This document shows positions 17,943-27,339 of a stretch of 64,000 nucleotides of DNA, in pieces. The position numbers and the translations under genes were made by a program. Within the stretch, counting starts at the first letter, position 1. Each line of letters begins with the position of its first letter. The DNA lies in assembly GCF_020883455.1 (NCBI RefSeq), contig NZ_CP086615.1, forward strand, positions 3,038,001 to 3,102,000, given 5' to 3'. The notes beneath the pieces were generated by a model. The model saw only the letters and a list, made by a program, of their open reading frames with translations, had not been told where the DNA came from and made no database searches. The DNA is from Spiribacter halobius. GTDB lineage: Bacteria; Pseudomonadota; Gammaproteobacteria; Nitrococcales; Nitrococcaceae.

Positions 17943-19331
17943 TCAGATCACCCGCGAGAAGCGCCCGCTCTGCGCAGGCGCCAGGTAGGCGTCGAAGGGC
18001 ATGGCGACGTTGCGCAGGAAGAAGCGGCCGCGCTCGGTGACCGTGAGGCCCTCGCGCTGCACGGCCACCAGACCGTCCGCCTCCAGCGGCGCGAGCTGAC
18101 GCAGGGCATCGCGGAAATACTGCCGGAACACCACACCGTGGCGCTCCTCGATGGCGGCGAAGTTCACCGCACCGCGGCACATCACCTCCTGGATCACGTC
18201 CCGACGCAGGCGGTCATCGGCGGTGAGCTCGACGCCGCGCCACACCGGCAGCTCGCCGGCCACCAGGGCCGCCGCATGGCCGGCCGGGTCGCGCCGATTC
18301 TGACTGTAGGCGTCGCCGATCTGGCCGATGGCGGAAGCGCCGAGACCGATCAGGTCCAGATCCGGGCGGGTGGCGTACCCCTGGAAATTGCGGTGCAGGG
18401 TGCCGTCCTCCGCCGCCTGCGCGAGCTCGTCGCCGGGGAGCGCAAAGTGATCCATGCCAATGTAGCGATAGCCGGCGCCGGAAAGTCGCTGCATGGCGTC
18501 GATGAGCAGCGTCAGCTTGGTCTCCGCCGAGGGCAGGCTCTGCTCGTCGATCTGACGCTGGATCCGGAACATCGAGGGCAGATGCGCATAGTTGTAGAGC
18601 GCAATGCGGTCCGGGCGAATGGCGAGCACGGCATCCAGGGTGCGCCCGAGACGCGCCGGGGTCTGCTGCGGCAGGCCGTACATCAGGTCCAGATTGATCG
18701 AGCGGAACCCGTGCGCCCGCGCGACACTGACGATCTCGGCGGTGGCCTCGACACTCTGCAGGCGGTTCACCGCCCGCTGCACCTCCGGGTCGAAATCCTG
18801 CACGCCGAGGCTCAGCCGGTTGAAGCCGAGCCCTGCGAGCCGGGCGATGCGGTCCCCATCCACCGTGCGCGGGTCCACCTCGATGGAGAATTCCCGCTCC
18901 TCGGGCCCGGCCAGGGGGAAGCGCTCGCCGATGGCCGCGATCAGGCGGGCGAGGTCCTCGTCTCGCAGGTAGGTGGGCGTGCCGCCGCCGAGGTGGAGCT
19001 GCTCCACCGGGCGATCGTCATCGAACAGCGCAGCCTGCAGGGCGAGCTCGTGCTCGAGATGCTCGAGATAGCGCTCGGCGCGCCGATAGTTGGCCGTGAT
19101 CACCTTGTTGCAGGCGCAGTAGAAACAAACCGTGCGGCAGAAAGGCACGTGCACGTAGAGCGACAGCGGCCGCGGCAGGGGATCCTCATTGCTCTGGGCC
19201 ACCCGCTCGCGGTAGCGGCGGGCATCGAAGGCCTCACTGAACTGCGCCGCCGTGGGATACGACGTGTAGCGCGGCCCGGTGATGTCATAGCGGCGGAGCA
19301 GCTCACGCTCCAGCGACAGACCCTCGGCCAT
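17943..19331 (-). CDS. hemN: Oxygen-independent coproporphyrinogen III oxidase
   Basis: A radical-SAM enzyme that oxidatively decarboxylates coproporphyrinogen III to protoporphyrinogen IX for haem synthesis without oxygen. The 462-residue protein has the cluster motif Cys65-x3-Cys69-x2-Cys72, the SAM-binding HLGGGTPT and the HemN C-terminal domain with DHFALP and NFQGY. The start at 19331 (GGGAGG upstream) gives the family N-terminus, and an ATG 33 bases further upstream lacks support. A candidate FNR/ANR box lies about 60 bases upstream. Confidence 0.96.
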   Translation of the reverse strand: MAEGLSLERELLRRYDITGPRYTSYPTAAQFSEAFDARRYRERVAQSNEDPLPRPLSLYVHVPFCRTVCFYCACNKVITANYRRAERYLEHLEHELALQAALFDDDRPVEQLHLGGGTPTYLRDEDLARLIAAIGERFPLAGPEEREFSIEVDPRTVDGDRIARLAGLGFNRLSLGVQDFDPEVQRAVNRLQSVEATAEIVSVARAHGFRSINLDLMYGLPQQTPARLGRTLDAVLAIRPDRIALYNYAHLPSMFRIQRQIDEQSLPSAETKLTLLIDAMQRLSGAGYRYIGMDHFALPGDELAQAAEDGTLHRNFQGYATRPDLDLIGLGASAIGQIGDAYSQNRRDPAGHAAALVAGELPVWRGVELTADDRLRRDVIQEVMCRGAVNFAAIEERHGVVFRQYFRDALRQLAPLEADGLVAVQREGLTVTERGRFFLRNVAMPFDAYLAPAQSGRFSRVI

Positions 19332-19390
19332 GGCAACCAACCTCCCGTGACGTGACGGGAGCAAGGTAGCGCCACCGGTTCGGCTCGTGG

Positions 19391-19404
19391 TTGACCTGGA
19401 TCAG
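19391..19404 (-). promoter_or_regulatory. Candidate FNR/ANR box upstream of hemN
   Basis: TTGACCTGGATCAG matches the TTGAT-N4-ATCAA consensus at 8 of 10 informative positions and is centred about 67 bases upstream of the hemN start. Anaerobic activation of hemN by FNR-type regulators is established in Pseudomonas. That the box works here is inference. Confidence 0.5.
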
Positions 19405-19529
19405 GCCCGGTCTGCGGACCCGCCCGAACGCCTGAGAGCGCGACGATCGGCGGCACGATGAGTATCTTGTCCGCAGGGACCACAGGGAGACCGCATGCCG
19501 CGGCGATCCGGAAACACCGGCGGACAGAA

Positions 19530-19712
19530 TAGCCCGCATATCTCACCGATTTGCGAAGCGAGGGCGTGGAGATGGCGGGCAGGACAAGGCGCGGGAGAGT
19601 TCGGGCGCGCAGGCGTACTGGACAGTACGTCGAGCACCCGAGCCGAGCGCAACGCAGGACTGTCCGCCAGATCCGCGGCCGCAGTCGCGAATCGGTGAGA
19701 TATGCGGGCTAG
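19530..19712. mobile_element. Full-length family B MITE-like element (B2)
   Basis: A 183-bp element with terminal arms TAGCCCGCATATCTCACCGA and, at 19683-19712, its complement. The interior has further dyads (CTGGACAGTACGTCGAGC region and GGACTGTCCGCCAG). It has no coding capacity. Copy B1 looks like an internally deleted form. The right end overlaps the putative start of the DUF454 gene. Confidence 0.8.
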
Positions 19713-20115
19713 GAAAAACCCGAGCCTGCGTGCCGCGCTTGTGCGCCGTCTCTGGCTCGCGCTGGCGCTGGTGTTCGTGGGTCTCGGCAGCGCCGGCGCG
19801 GTGCTGCCGCTGCTGCCGACCACGCCCTTTCTGCTGCTCGCCGCCTACTGCGCCTCGCGCAGCTCGCCGCACCTCCACGCCTGGCTCTACAGCCACCCGC
19901 GCTTCGGACCGCTGCTGCGCGACTGGCGCGATCACCGGGCCATTCGGCCTCGCGCGAAGATCACGGCCCTGCTGCTGCTCGCAGCGAGCTGGGTGGTGAT
20001 GTGGCTGACCGTGCCCCACGAAACGGCACGCCTCGCCGCCACCGGGGTGATGGCCATCGTCGCCGTCTTCCTCGCCACCCGCCCGACCGGCCCGGCACCC
20101 AGCGACGGGGACTGA
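19702..20115 (+). CDS. DUF454 (YbaN-like) inner-membrane protein
   Basis: A 137-residue protein with two or three membrane segments and the DUF454 hallmark GAVLPLLPTTPFLLLAAYCASRSSP. The function is unknown. The ATG at 19702 lies inside the right arm of repeat B2. The alternative GTG at 19741 would remove 13 residues and lies outside the repeat, and neither has a clear ribosome binding site at good distance. It is convergent with the MAPEG gene. Confidence 0.8.
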   Translation: MRARKNPSLRAALVRRLWLALALVFVGLGSAGAVLPLLPTTPFLLLAAYCASRSSPHLHAWLYSHPRFGPLLRDWRDHRAIRPRAKITALLLLAASWVVMWLTVPHETARLAATGVMAIVAVFLATRPTGPAPSDGD

Positions 20116-20174
20116 GCCAGCGGCCCGGCGCTGCCCGTACCTCGGCGGGAACCACCATAGTGTGACTCCCCTGA

Positions 20175-20552
20175 TCAGCCGACAGCGGCGGCGACGAAGA
20201 GCCCCGCCACGCAGGCGAAGGCGGCCGTCCAGAGGCTGCTGCGCAACGTCGGCCGGTCGGTGATGTAGGCGGCGCCATAGGCGAGGCGCAACAGCACGAA
20301 GAGCAGCGCTAGGCCGTTGACCCAGGCCTGGTCGGCATCGGTGAGCTCGGCGGTGAGCACCGCCGCCGCGAAGGGCGGGAAGGCCTCGTAGCTGTTGAGC
20401 TGCGCCCAGTGGGCCCGCTGCCGCCAGCCCTCCACCTGCGCCAGCCACGTCCGCGGCCGGGCGTTGTCGAAATCCCCCCGGGACTTGGCGAGCCCGGCGA
20501 AGATGTATGGGATGATCGCGGCGATGAGCAGGGTCCAGAGGGCGAGGGTCAT
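20175..20552 (-). CDS. MAPEG family membrane protein
   Basis: A 125-residue protein with four predicted membrane helices, matching the MAPEG superfamily (glutathione-linked eicosanoid and detoxification enzymes) through NxxE-type features such as LNSYEAFPPFAAAVL and a short basic loop. Bacterial members of this type are uncharacterised. The leader upstream of its ATG consists of a family E repeat arm (20555-20590). Confidence 0.75.
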   Translation of the reverse strand: MTLALWTLLIAAIIPYIFAGLAKSRGDFDNARPRTWLAQVEGWRQRAHWAQLNSYEAFPPFAAAVLTAELTDADQAWVNGLALLFVLLRLAYGAAYITDRPTLRSSLWTAAFACVAGLFVAAAVG

Positions 20553-20554
20553 GC

Positions 20555-20590
20555 GTTCGGGTTCCAGGTTTGCAGTTCAAGGTTCAAAGG
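20555..20590. repeat. Repeat family E arm (GTTCAAGGTTCAAAG type)
   Basis: GGGTTCCAGGTTTGCAGTTC followed by AAGGTTCAAAGG, the same heptamer-like motif found in longer arms at 58305-58334 and 58381-58411. No second arm is seen nearby. Confidence 0.5.
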
Positions 20591-20741
20591 GAAGGCGTCC
20601 CACCGCCGTGACAATCACCACGGTCGCGGGTTCGGACAGCCCACTGGACCTCGGATCCCGAAGCGACCGCGGCGCCTGGCGGGTGGGGAAAACGGCCCTG
20701 ACTACACCGGCATGCGCCGTCGGCCCACGCGGAGGGACGCC

Positions 20742-22019
20742 CTAACGCTGCAGCGCCCGCCAGCCGATGTCGGTGCGGTAGAAGCAGCCCTCCCAGTGGA
20801 TGCCGTCGGCGAGGGCGTAGGCGCGGCGCTGGGCGTCGGCGATGTCGTCGCCGAGGGCGCAGGCGCAGAGGACGCGGCCGCCGGCGGTGATGACGTTGCC
20901 GGCTTCGTCCAGGTCCGTGCCCGCGTGGAAAACCTTGCGGTCCGGCGCCTCGGCCTGCGGCAGGCCGCTGATGACGTGCCCCCGGTCGTAGCGGCCGGGG
21001 TAGCCGCCGGCGGCGAGCACCACGCCGAGCGCCGGGCGCGGATCCCAGTCCACCGGCTGTCCTGCCAGGTGCCCTTCCAGCGCCGCCTCCAGCAGATCCA
21101 CCAGATCGCTGCGCAGGCGCATCAGGATCGGCTGCGCCTCCGGATCGCCCATGCGGACATTGAACTCGAGCACTCGGGGCGTGCCGTCGGCGGCGATCAT
21201 GAGCCCGGCATAGAGGAAGCCGGTGTAACGCCGGCCCTCGGCGGCGAGGCCGGCCACCGTCGGCTGCACGATCTCCTCGAGGATGCGCCGGTGCACCGCC
21301 TCGGTAACCACCGGCGCCGGCGAGTAGGCCCCCATGCCGCCGGTATTGGGGCCGCGGTCACCGGCATCCCGGGCCTTGTGGTCCTGGCTGCTCGCGAGCG
21401 GCAGCACCGCCTCGCCGTCCACCAGGGCGATGAAGCTCGCCTCCTCGCCTTCGAGGAAGTCCTCCACCACGATGCGGGCGCTGGCGTCACCGAAGGCACC
21501 GCCCAGCATCTCCTCGGCCGCCCGCAGCGCCTCGTCCAGGGTGCGGGCGACGGTGACGCCCTTGCCCGCGGCGAGGCCGTCGGCCTTGACCACCAGGGGT
21601 CCGCCGCGCTCGCGGATGTAGGCGCTGGCGGCCTCGAGGTCGTCGAACGTCCGGTAGTCCGCGGTGGGAATGCCGTGGCGCGCGAGGAACCCCTTGCTGA
21701 AGGCCTTGGACGCCTCCAGCGCCGCGGCCTCGCGGGTCGGGCCGAAGCAGCGCAACCCGGCCTGCCGGAAGGCGTCCACTACCCCGGCGGCGAGGGGGGC
21801 CTCGGGGCCGACCACGGTGAGGTCGATGGCGAGCTGCCGCGCGCAGTCCACCAGACCGGGGACATCCTCCGCCCCCACCGAAACGTTGTGCACGCCCGGC
21901 TCGAGCCGGGTGCCGGCGTTGCCGGGCGCGACGTGGACGTCCGTCACCCGCGGTGAGCGGGCCACGGACCAGGCCAGCGCATGCTCGCGGCCGCCGCCGC
22001 CAACGATAAGAACCTTCAT
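20742..22019 (-). CDS. purD: Phosphoribosylamine-glycine ligase (GAR synthetase)
   Basis: Catalyses the second step of purine synthesis, joining glycine to phosphoribosylamine with ATP. The 425-residue ATP-grasp enzyme starts [17 protein letters not shown] and has [15 protein letters not shown], the [23 protein letters not shown] signature region and GFLYAGLM. The start at 22019 has GGGAG at good spacing. It lies 55 bases after purH on the same strand, probably in a fis-purH-purD operon. Confidence 0.97.
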   Translation of the reverse strand: MKVLIVGGGGREHALAWSVARSPRVTDVHVAPGNAGTRLEPGVHNVSVGAEDVPGLVDCARQLAIDLTVVGPEAPLAAGVVDAFRQAGLRCFGPTREAAALEASKAFSKGFLARHGIPTADYRTFDDLEAASAYIRERGGPLVVKADGLAAGKGVTVARTLDEALRAAEEMLGGAFGDASARIVVEDFLEGEEASFIALVDGEAVLPLASSQDHKARDAGDRGPNTGGMGAYSPAPVVTEAVHRRILEEIVQPTVAGLAAEGRRYTGFLYAGLMIAADGTPRVLEFNVRMGDPEAQPILMRLRSDLVDLLEAALEGHLAGQPVDWDPRPALGVVLAAGGYPGRYDRGHVISGLPQAEAPDRKVFHAGTDLDEAGNVITAGGRVLCACALGDDIADAQRRAYALADGIHWEGCFYRTDIGWRALQR

Positions 22020-22074
22020 GCTGCCGCTCCCGGGCACGGCGGCACCGCACCCTCTGCCGCGGAAGGCGCCCCGC

Positions 22075-23655
22075 TCAGTGGCGGAAGTGGCGCATTCCGG
22101 TGAAGACCATGGCCATGCCGTGCTCGTCGGCGGCGGCGATCACCTCCTCGTCCCGGATCGAGCCGCCGGGCTGGATGACCGCCGCCACCCCCGCCTCGGC
22201 CGCCTGATCGATGCCGTCGCGGAACGGGAAGAAGGCGTCCGAGGCGAGCACGGCGCCAGCGAGCGAGAGCCCGGCATCCGCCGCCTTGCGGGCACCGATG
22301 CGGGCGCTGTCCACGCGGCTCATCTGACCGGCGCCGATGCCGAGCGTCCGGCCGCCGCCACCGTAGACTATGGCATTGGACTTGACGTACTTGGCCACCC
22401 GCCAGACGAACTCGAGATCGGCCCGTTCCGCGTCGCTCGGTTGCCGCCGCGTCACGGTGCGCAGGCCGTCGGGGTCAAGCAGGGCGCTGTCGGCGTCCTG
22501 CATCAGCAGGCCACCGTCGATGCGCTGGAGCTGGCGGCCGGTTGCCGCCGGCACCGGGCCGTCCGGGATCTCCAGCACCCGCACGTTGCGCCGGCCGGCG
22601 ATGACCTCCAGCGCCGCCTCGCTCACCGCCGGCGCCAGGATCACCTCCACGAACTGGCGCTCGATGATGCGCCGCGCCGCCAGCTCGTCCAGCGGGCGGT
22701 TGAAGGCGATGATGCCGCCAAAGGCCGAGGTCGGGTCGGTGGCGAAGGCGCCGTCGTAGGCGCTGGCGAGGTCCGCGGCCACGGCCACTCCGCAGGGGTT
22801 GGCGTGCTTGACGATCACGCAGGCCGGCGCCTCGAAGGCGCCGACACAGGCCCAGGCGGCGTCGGCATCGGCCAGGTTGTTGTAGGAGAGCGCCTTGCCC
22901 TGGCGCTGGCGGAAGGTGGCGAAGCTGCCCGGCGCCGGCTCCGGCTCGCGGTAGAACGCCGCGCCCTGGTGCGGGTTTTCGCCGTAGCGCAGATCCGCCA
23001 CCTTGCGGAAGGTGAGGTTCGCCTGCCCGGGGAAGGCGCTGCGGTGGCCGTCCGGCTGCAGCGCCGAGAGGTAGTCGCTGATGGCGGCATCGTAGCGGGC
23101 CACGTGATCGAAGGCCGCAATGGCAAGCCGCAGCCGCGTGGCGGCGCTGACGCCGCCGGTGTCCGCCAGCTCCCGGGAGACGCCGTCGTAGTCCGCGCTG
23201 TCGGTGAGCACCGCGACCCCGGCGTAATTCTTTGCCGCCGCCCGCAGCATGGCCGGCCCGCCGATGTCGATGTGCTCGATGGCGGTCTCCAGCGTGCAGT
23301 CAGGATCCGCCACGGTCCGCTCGAAGGGATAGAGATTGACCACCAGCAGATCGATGGCCGGGATGCCCTGCTCGGCCATCACCGCGTCGTCCGTGCCCCG
23401 GCGCCCCAGCAGCCCGCCGTGCACCCGCGGATGCAGGGTCTTGACGCGGCCGTCCATGATCTCGGGGAAGCCGGTGTACTCCGCTACCTCCGTCACCGGC
23501 AGTCCGGCCTCGGCGAGCAGGCGGGCGGTGCCGCCGGTGGAGAGTAGCGCGACGCCCTGGTCGTGGAGCGCGCGTGCGAGATCGACGATACCGGTCTTGT
23601 CCGAGACGCTGATCAGCGCCCGGCGCACCGGCACGGATTCGGCCGTTGCTGCCAT
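22075..23655 (-). CDS. purH: Bifunctional AICAR transformylase / IMP cyclohydrolase
   Basis: Catalyses the last two steps of IMP synthesis. The 526-residue protein has the N-terminal MGS-like cyclohydrolase domain ([35 protein letters not shown]) and the C-terminal transformylase domain with [11 protein letters not shown] and the late [14 protein letters not shown] and [12 protein letters not shown] motifs. The length matches the family. It follows fis, an arrangement shared with Pseudomonas. Confidence 0.97.
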   Translation of the reverse strand: MAATAESVPVRRALISVSDKTGIVDLARALHDQGVALLSTGGTARLLAEAGLPVTEVAEYTGFPEIMDGRVKTLHPRVHGGLLGRRGTDDAVMAEQGIPAIDLLVVNLYPFERTVADPDCTLETAIEHIDIGGPAMLRAAAKNYAGVAVLTDSADYDGVSRELADTGGVSAATRLRLAIAAFDHVARYDAAISDYLSALQPDGHRSAFPGQANLTFRKVADLRYGENPHQGAAFYREPEPAPGSFATFRQRQGKALSYNNLADADAAWACVGAFEAPACVIVKHANPCGVAVAADLASAYDGAFATDPTSAFGGIIAFNRPLDELAARRIIERQFVEVILAPAVSEAALEVIAGRRNVRVLEIPDGPVPAATGRQLQRIDGGLLMQDADSALLDPDGLRTVTRRQPSDAERADLEFVWRVAKYVKSNAIVYGGGGRTLGIGAGQMSRVDSARIGARKAADAGLSLAGAVLASDAFFPFRDGIDQAAEAGVAAVIQPGGSIRDEEVIAAADEHGMAMVFTGMRHFRH

Positions 23656-23730
23656 GGACTGGCTGCCCTCGTGTGTGTGGCGTCGTGGCGGCGCCGGCCG
23701 CCGCGGTGCCAGGCGGGCGTGGTGCGGGTG

Positions 23731-24033
23731 TCAGGCCTCGAGGCCGTAGAACTGGAGCTTCTTGCGCAGGGTGCCGCGATTGATGCCGAGGACCTCGGCG
23801 GCGCGGGTCTGGTTGCCCCCGCACTCGCGCATCACCACCTCCAGCAGCGGCACTTCGACCTCGGTGAGCACCATCTTGTAGAGCCCCGCGCAGTCATAGC
23901 CGTTGAGCTGCTGGAAGTACGCCTCCAGGGAATCCCGTACACAGGCCCGGATGGGACCTACCCCGCGGGCCGCCCCCGCCCGCACCTGGTCTTCGTCATA
24001 GTCGTCCGGCGTTGTTGTCGCTTTGTTATCCAT
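23731..24033 (-). CDS. fis: DNA-binding nucleoid protein Fis
   Basis: A small nucleoid-associated DNA-bending protein and growth-phase regulator. The 100-residue protein is close to the usual 98. A C-terminal helix-turn-helix occupies residues 74-95 (NQTRAAEVLGINRGTLRKKL), preceded by the dimerisation helices. The start at 24033 is preferred over one 60 bases upstream because it gives the family length. In most relatives fis follows dusB, and no dusB is present between fis and the DUF3426 gene here. Confidence 0.93.
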   Translation of the reverse strand: MDNKATTTPDDYDEDQVRAGAARGVGPIRACVRDSLEAYFQQLNGYDCAGLYKMVLTEVEVPLLEVVMRECGGNQTRAAEVLGINRGTLRKKLQFYGLEA

Positions 24034-24179
24034 GCCCCAACCGACGGTCGTCCCGAATGCCATGGCAGACCGCTCGCCGCGATGCATCGCCATCGCTGCA
24101 GCCGTCTGCCGCCTCCCGAAAGGCTCCCGATGATAAACCCAACCCCCGTGGGGTTAAAGCTCGATGACAGCGTCGCAGA

Positions 24180-25070
24180 CTAGCGGAAGCGGATCTCGAA
24201 GCTCGCCGCCCCCGGGCCCGGATCCGGCAGCTCGATGGCGAGCTGCACGGGTTCGCCCGGGGGCATCCCCCCGCCCGCGGGCGCTTCTGCAAGATACCCG
24301 GACGCCGGGACCCGATGCTCGGCCACGGTCCGCCCGGCGGGGTCGAGCAGGTGGATGACCAGCTCCGGCCAGGCGATGGCCTCCGACGCGCGGTTGCTCA
24401 CGGTGGCGGTGAAGCGCAGCGTGCCGCCGCCGTCCGGCAGCGCGGCCAGCTCGCGCTCGAGCACCGCAACCACCTGCGGGCGCTCCAGCAGCGGCAGCTC
24501 GCAGCCGGCCAGCGCGCAGATCTCGGCGAGCCACGGGCGCCACTGCGGGTCCTGCAGCAGCTGCTCGCGTTCCGGCCAGAGCCAGAGGCCGCTGGCGCCG
24601 GCCGCGAGCAGCAGCGAGAGCAGCGACCAGAGCAGCCAGCGCCCGCGGCGGCGCGCCGGCACCGGCGCGGGCGTCTCCACCTCCAGCCGCGTGGCCTCGC
24701 CCCAGTCCGGCGCCAACCCTGTCGGCGCCTCGCGAACATCCTCCGGCGCCCGCGCACTGGCGGCCGCCGCGGTGCCGGTGGCCTCGCTGGTGCCGGAAAC
24801 GCCGGCAGTATCGGTCGCAGCCGGCGTCTGCGCTGGTGGCTCCGTATCGGCCGGGGCCGTCTCCCGCGGCGCCGGCCCGGCGGGGGCCGATGCCCCATCC
24901 GCAGCGTCGCCCACCACCGGCAGGTCCCCCGGCAGCCGGTCGCAGAGGCTGGCCAGGGCGTTGAACGACTCGCTGCAGAGTCCGCAGCGCACCACCCCGC
25001 CCGCCTGGCGCAGATGCCGAACGTCGACGCGGAACAGTGTCAGGCAGCTCGGGCACTGGGTGTAGCTCAT
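24180..25070 (-). CDS. Zinc-ribbon and DUF3426 membrane protein
   Basis: A 296-residue protein with an N-terminal MJ0042-type zinc ribbon (Cys6, Cys9, Cys29, Cys32) and a long Ala/Pro/Glu-rich linker. One membrane helix (about residues 128-150, WLLWSLLSLLLAAGASGLWLW) precedes a DUF3426 domain that includes a CALAGCELP motif. The function is unknown. It overlaps prmA by 4 bases. The linkage prmA-DUF3426-(dusB)-fis is conserved in gammaproteobacteria. Confidence 0.87.
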   Translation of the reverse strand: MSYTQCPSCLTLFRVDVRHLRQAGGVVRCGLCSESFNALASLCDRLPGDLPVVGDAADGASAPAGPAPRETAPADTEPPAQTPAATDTAGVSGTSEATGTAAAASARAPEDVREAPTGLAPDWGEATRLEVETPAPVPARRRGRWLLWSLLSLLLAAGASGLWLWPEREQLLQDPQWRPWLAEICALAGCELPLLERPQVVAVLERELAALPDGGGTLRFTATVSNRASEAIAWPELVIHLLDPAGRTVAEHRVPASGYLAEAPAGGGMPPGEPVQLAIELPDPGPGAASFEIRFR

Positions 25071-25954
25071 GCGCCCTCGCCCCTGCGCACGCCATCCAGC
25101 CGCACCCAGCCCGAGCGCGTCACCGGCGCGGCCATCCCGCAGGCAGGCGCGTAGGCCCGGGCCACACTGGCGGCCTGCTCGGCCAGGATGCCGGACAGCA
25201 TCAGCCGTCCGCCCGGGCGCAGGGCACCGGCGAGGCGACCCGCAAGCGCCTCGAGCACGCCGGCGAGGATGTTGGCGAGGAGGCAGTCCGTGGCAGGCAG
25301 AGCGGCGTCGGCCTCCAGCACGGTGAGACGGTGGGCGACGCCATTGCGCTCGGCGTTCTCCCGGGTGGCCAGCAGTGCCTGGGGATCGTTGTCCACCGCC
25401 ACCGCCGTGCGCGCCCCCAGCAGCAGCGCTGCAATGGCGAGCACACCGGAACCGCAGCCATAATCGATGACGTGGGCACCCGCCGGCGGACGCGCCGCAA
25501 GCCCCTGCAGGCAGAGCGCGGTGGTGGGATGGGTGCCGGTGCCGAAGGCGAGCCCGGGGTCCAGCCGCAGATTGACCGCGTGCGGCTCCGGCGGGGACAT
25601 GTCCGTCGGCACCACCCAGAGGCCGCCGCCGAAGCTCATGGGCCGGTAGTCGTCCATCCACGCCCGCTCCCAGGCGCGATCCGCCAGCGCCTCCACCCGC
25701 CAGCCCTCGGGGCGGGCACCCAGGCCCTCGGCCAGGCGTGCGGCGATATCCTCGGCGTCGGCCGCCGCCGGGAACAGGGCCTGCACGCGCAGTTCCGACC
25801 ACAGCTCGGTCGCCCCGGGCGCCGGCTCCAGGACCGGCTCGCCGCTGATGGGCTCCAGGTAGGTGACGGACAGCGCGCCAGCCGCCTCGAGCACAGCCTC
25901 GGCGAGACCGGCACGACTGGCGGGCAGCTCGAAGACGATCTGCTTCCAGCTCAT
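25067..25954 (-). CDS. prmA: Ribosomal protein L11 methyltransferase
   Basis: A SAM-dependent enzyme that trimethylates ribosomal protein L11. The 295-residue protein has an N-terminal substrate-recognition domain (MSWKQIVFELP), the FGTGTHPTTALCLQ motif, the SAM-binding VIDYGCGSGVLAIAA and LLANILAGVLEAL. The length matches the family. No accB/accC lie upstream, unlike Pseudomonas, where they precede prmA. Confidence 0.96.
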   Translation of the reverse strand: MSWKQIVFELPASRAGLAEAVLEAAGALSVTYLEPISGEPVLEPAPGATELWSELRVQALFPAAADAEDIAARLAEGLGARPEGWRVEALADRAWERAWMDDYRPMSFGGGLWVVPTDMSPPEPHAVNLRLDPGLAFGTGTHPTTALCLQGLAARPPAGAHVIDYGCGSGVLAIAALLLGARTAVAVDNDPQALLATRENAERNGVAHRLTVLEADAALPATDCLLANILAGVLEALAGRLAGALRPGGRLMLSGILAEQAASVARAYAPACGMAAPVTRSGWVRLDGVRRGEGA

Positions 25955-26024
25955 CGGACGCAGGATAGTCGATGCGGGCGCCGGTGCTTGCCCGGCGACG
26001 GAACGGCGCGGGCGGGCGGCGCCC

Positions 26025-26348
26025 TCAGCGCGGCCACACCGCGCGGGCGGCCTGCTCGCGGGTGTAGAAGCAGCCGCCGTACTCGAAGCCCGCGATGACG
26101 TCAGGGTGGACGGCCGTCACGCCGCCGCACTCGTCGCGGCCGAGGATCAGCGCCTCCGGCAGGCCGTCGAGGCGGTGGCAGGAGGCGGGCGTACCGTCGG
26201 GGTTGCGGGCGAGGTGCACGATGCCGGTGCGGGTGTCGAGAAACGCCGGGGCGAAGCCGAGCGGCCGCACACGCTGGCTCACGCCGCCGCTGGCGGCATG
26301 ATGGCGGTTCTCCTCGAGCAGCCGCTCCACGGTCATGGCTCGGGCCAT
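26025..26348 (-). CDS. Conserved hypothetical protein
   Basis: A 107-residue soluble protein without signal peptide or membrane segment. It contains a His/Cys-bearing stretch (TPASCHRLDGLP, GRDECGGVTAVHPD, YGGCFYTREQAARAVWP). I do not recognise the family. The start at 26348 has GGGGGAG a few bases upstream; an in-frame ATG four codons later is possible. It precedes prmA on the same strand by 70 bases. Confidence 0.6.
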   Translation of the reverse strand: MARAMTVERLLEENRHHAASGGVSQRVRPLGFAPAFLDTRTGIVHLARNPDGTPASCHRLDGLPEALILGRDECGGVTAVHPDVIAGFEYGGCFYTREQAARAVWPR

Positions 26349-26646
26349 CGGCTCCCCCGATCGGCAACGGGCGCCCGGACGGGCACGGTGGCGCGATTGT
26401 ACGGAGCCCCCGGTCGCGTTCCAAGACCCACGTCACAGTGGTGGTGCCGTCCGACCGATTGGCCACGAGCACACGAAGCGCACGAGGTTGCGCAAGGGGA
26501 GCAAGTGCACTGTTGACCGGCGTACGCGTGGTCGCCCGCGGGTCCGCGACGCCGCGGTTGGCCCGGGCCTGGTGCCCGGTGCGGGGCGCATTTCCTTCGC
26601 GCCCTTTGCGCCTTCGCGGTTGATCTCCAACAACCCGCGACCAGCC
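26349..26646. other. Gap containing an interspersed repeat (CCTTCGCGG type)
   Basis: No gene is seen. About 26464-26490 (CACGAGCACACGAAGCGCAC) and 26590-26627 (TCCTTCGCGCCCTTTGCGCC) are rough inverted counterparts and resemble a type of intergenic repeat common in several bacterial groups. Confidence 0.45.
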
Positions 26647-27216
26647 TCAGGCGTCCCGGCTGGCCCCCGGCTTCCAGAGCACGTCACCTCCGGCGTCGCG
26701 GTTGGCGTCGCGGGCGAGCACGAACAGGTAGTCCGAGAGGCGGTTCAGGTAGCGCAGGACCTCGGCGTTGATCGCCTCGGTGGCGGCGAGCGCGGCAGTC
26801 TCACGCTCCGCCCGCCTGGCAACGGTGCGGGCATGGTGGAGGTGGGCGGCGGCTGCGCTGCCAGCCGGGAGGATGAACGAGCGCAGCGTCTCCAGATTGG
26901 CGTTGACGCGGTCGATCTCCGCCTCGAGCCAGGCCACCTGGGAGGCGACCACCCGCAGCGGCTCGAAGGGTGGATCCTCCATCTCCGGCGTGCAGAGGTC
27001 GGCGCCGAGGTCGAAGAGGTCGTTCTGTACCCGGGCGAGTGCGGAATCCAGATCGGGGCCCGCCTGCAGGCGGCACAGCCCGAGCAGGGCGTTCAGCTCG
27101 TCGACCGTGCCGTAGGCGGCGACCCGTGGATCGGTCTTCGCCACCCGGCTGCCGTCGCCGAGCCCCGTCTCGCCGGCATCGCCGGTGCGGGTGTAGATGC
27201 GCGTGAGCTTGACCAT
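26647..27216 (-). CDS. ATP:cob(I)alamin adenosyltransferase, PduO type
   Basis: Converts cob(I)alamin to adenosylcobalamin. The 189-residue protein has the PduO/MMAB ATP-binding N-terminus [17 protein letters not shown], the YGTVDELNA motif and the helical [10 protein letters not shown] and [13 protein letters not shown] signatures. No cobalamin biosynthesis genes are nearby, so it may serve salvage or a B12-dependent enzyme elsewhere. It lies 123 bases after ppa on the same strand. Confidence 0.92.
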   Translation of the reverse strand: MVKLTRIYTRTGDAGETGLGDGSRVAKTDPRVAAYGTVDELNALLGLCRLQAGPDLDSALARVQNDLFDLGADLCTPEMEDPPFEPLRVVASQVAWLEAEIDRVNANLETLRSFILPAGSAAAAHLHHARTVARRAERETAALAATEAINAEVLRYLNRLSDYLFVLARDANRDAGGDVLWKPGASRDA

Positions 27217-27339
27217 GAAAGGCTCCAGCCGGGGCGGATAGCCGGGCCGGCGGGCGGCCCGGATGCGATGGCGGGAAGGGCCGTGCTGACGGACGACCCG
27301 GGGCCTGCCCTGCCCCGTGCGCGGGGCCGGACGAGGCGC

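Noticed and set aside
26349-26646. Possible cobalamin riboswitch near the adenosyltransferase gene
   Set aside because: The region is downstream of that gene, and no B12-box-like sequence was seen upstream of it or of ppa.
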